Assembly: GCA_023409735.1 (NCBI GenBank)
Contig: JAEYRB010000029.1
Coordinates: forward strand, 69,612-133,611
Origin: Bacillota bacterium
GTDB lineage: Bacteria; Bacillota; Clostridia; Acetivibrionales; DTU013
Reading direction: 5' to 3'
DNA length: 64,000 bases
Positions 63,125-64,000 of the stretch are shown piece after piece (the stretch's first letter is position 1; each line of letters opens with the position of its first letter). Under the pieces are notes generated by a model that was not told the origin of the DNA, did no database searches, and saw nothing but the letters and a program-made list of their open reading frames with translations. A program made the position numbers and the translations under genes.

Positions 63125-64000
63125 TTAAACATTCAAAATTTTTCTATCAAGGCTTCTGTATTGAATAGCCTCTGCCAGATGTACAGGCCTTATATCCTCA
63201 CTCTCATCCATATCGGCAATTGTCCTTGATACTTTCAATATTCTGCTATAGGCTCTTGCGCTTAAGCCAAGCTTGTCAAAGGCACTATTCAATATACCTC
63301 TGCATTTCTCATCCAGCCTGCAGAATTTGTTGAGCATAGCAGGCTGGAGCTGAGAATTTGAATATATACACATCCCCTTATATCTCTCAAGCTGTATTTT
63401 CCTTGTCTTTTCTACCCTATCCCTAATTACCTCCGAAGTATCACCGCAAGAGCCGCTGTCCAGTTCTTTATATTTGACAGAAGCCACCTCTATATGAATA
63501 TCCATGCGATCCATCAGTGGTCCGGATAACCTGCCAAGATATTGTTGAACCTGCTTAGGCGTACATGTGCATTGTCCCGAATGGTCCAGCAGCCTTCCGC
63601 ATTTACATGGGTTTGCAGCACAAATCAATGTTGTTTTTGTGGGATATGTCAGAGTTGCATTTAAACGTGAAATTGTTATACTTCCATCCTCTAAGGGTTG
63701 TCTGAGTACCTCAAGTGATTTTTTACTGAACTCCGGCAACTCATCAAGGAAAAGAACGCCATAATGAGCAAGGCTTATTTCTCCCGGCTTTGGCATACTG
63801 CCTCCACCTACAAGTCCTATATCTGATATGGTATGATGGGGACTCCGGAATGGTCTAGCTGTAAGTATAGGAACATGTGCCGGAAGTATGCCTGCAATGC
63901 TGTGGATTTTTGTCACTTCGAGTGCCTCATCAAAGGTCATGGATGGCAATATTGTAGGAAGTCTTTTAGCGAGCATGGTTTTACCGCATCCAGGAGCACC
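63125..64000 (-). CDS. comM: ComM/YifB-type Mg-chelatase-like AAA+ protein, 5' end outside window
   Basis: C-terminal 290 or so residues of a YifB/ComM protein (full length about 510). The frame continues past the right edge, so the N-terminal Lon-like domain is missing from view. Visible are Walker A GAPGCGKTML at the edge, RPFRSPHH, the Walker B LFLDELPEF, a cysteine set (NPCKCG, GQCTCTP) and the sensor region SGPLMDRMDI. ComM helicases help branch migration during integration of transforming DNA. An apparent start at 63976 is internal, not real. 68 bp ahead of dprA. Confidence 0.93.
   Translation of the reverse strand, partial: GAPGCGKTMLAKRLPTILPSMTFDEALEVTKIHSIAGILPAHVPILTARPFRSPHHTISDIGLVGGGSMPKPGEISLAHYGVLFLDELPEFSKKSLEVLRQPLEDGSITISRLNATLTYPTKTTLICAANPCKCGRLLDHSGQCTCTPKQVQQYLGRLSGPLMDRMDIHIEVASVKYKELDSGSCGDTSEVIRDRVEKTRKIQLERYKGMCIYSNSQLQPAMLNKFCRLDEKCRGILNSAFDKLGLSARAYSRILKVSRTIADMDESEDIRPVHLAEAIQYRSLDRKILNV

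Noticed and set aside
63125..63976. comM starting at the ATG at 63976
   Set aside because: The frame stays open to 64000 and the bases before that ATG encode the Walker A motif, so the true start is outside the window.
1..64000. CRISPR array, prophage, transposon, restriction or toxin-antitoxin system
   Set aside because: No regularly spaced repeats, transposase, integrase, phage structural or defence genes were seen on either strand.

Overview
The window is AT-rich, Gram-positive, spore-forming chromosome, most likely from an anaerobic clostridium. Three observations suggest this: a complete fla/che operon in Bacillus/Clostridium order (FliY with a CheC-like part, CheC, CheD, a SwrB-like last gene); sporulation genes (yqfC, yqfD, pdaA and a SpoIID-domain protein); and many GTG and TTG starts behind strong Shine-Dalgarno sites. 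A secreted GH18 enzyme and a CBM-like protein would suit a polysaccharide-degrading clostridium, but the species cannot be fixed from the sequence alone. I see no insertion sequence, phage, CRISPR array, toxin-antitoxin or defence locus. This is mainly core chromosome.

Layout. (1) 1-1028, minus: 5' part of a SPOR-like plus SpoIID-domain protein cut by the window edge. (2) 1273-5135, plus: a lysine-biosynthesis operon (asd, dapA, dapB, stand-alone ACT protein) behind a consensus promoter and a lysine riboswitch with a terminator/antiterminator switch, closed by a terminator. (3) 5279-7624: a YesL-like membrane protein, tRNA-Leu(GAG) and a 65-bp direct repeat. (4) 7625-16988, minus: the housekeeping and sporulation run pdaA-yqfC-yqfD-phoH-pgpH-ybeY-dgkA/PAP2 fusion-era-yqzL-recO. 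(5) 17283-25193: two DUF881 genes, a sugar nucleotidyltransferase fused to a degenerate phosphomannomutase domain, a small CBM-like protein, a THF-riboswitch-controlled FolT transporter, a TSCPD protein, a GH18 enzyme and a cysteine-cluster protein. (6) 25435-25521: tRNA-Leu(CAA). (7) 25586-58107, minus: a fla/che operon of about 32 kb, read from flgB (promoter near 58230-58257) down to a SwrB-like protein. (8) 58330-64000, minus: trmFO, topA, dprA and comM (cut by the edge).

How the parts work together. The fla/che operon encodes the rod and hook (FlgB, FlgC, FliE, FlgD, FlgE, FliK), MS ring and switch (FliF, FliG, FliM, FliY), export machine (FliH, FliI, FliJ, FliO, FliP, FliQ, FliR, FlhA, FlhB), placement proteins (FlhF, FlhG), chemotaxis proteins (CheA, CheW, CheY, CheB, CheC, CheD), a PilZ protein and the sigma factor for late genes (SigD/FliA). 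CheR, stator genes, flagellin and receptors are not in the window. Two metabolite-sensing leaders (lysine, tetrahydrofolate) are clear and both end in visible expression platforms.

Most worth a second look: an intergenic palindromic element found twice with the same borders but different interiors (8641-8791 and 43162-43240); a receiver-less CheB next to a PilZ protein; the DgkA-PAP2 kinase/phosphatase fusion; the transferase whose mutase domain has lost both catalytic loops; the stand-alone ACT protein in the lysine operon; and a perfect inverted repeat over the -35 box of the fla/che promoter. No clearly new multi-gene system was found.
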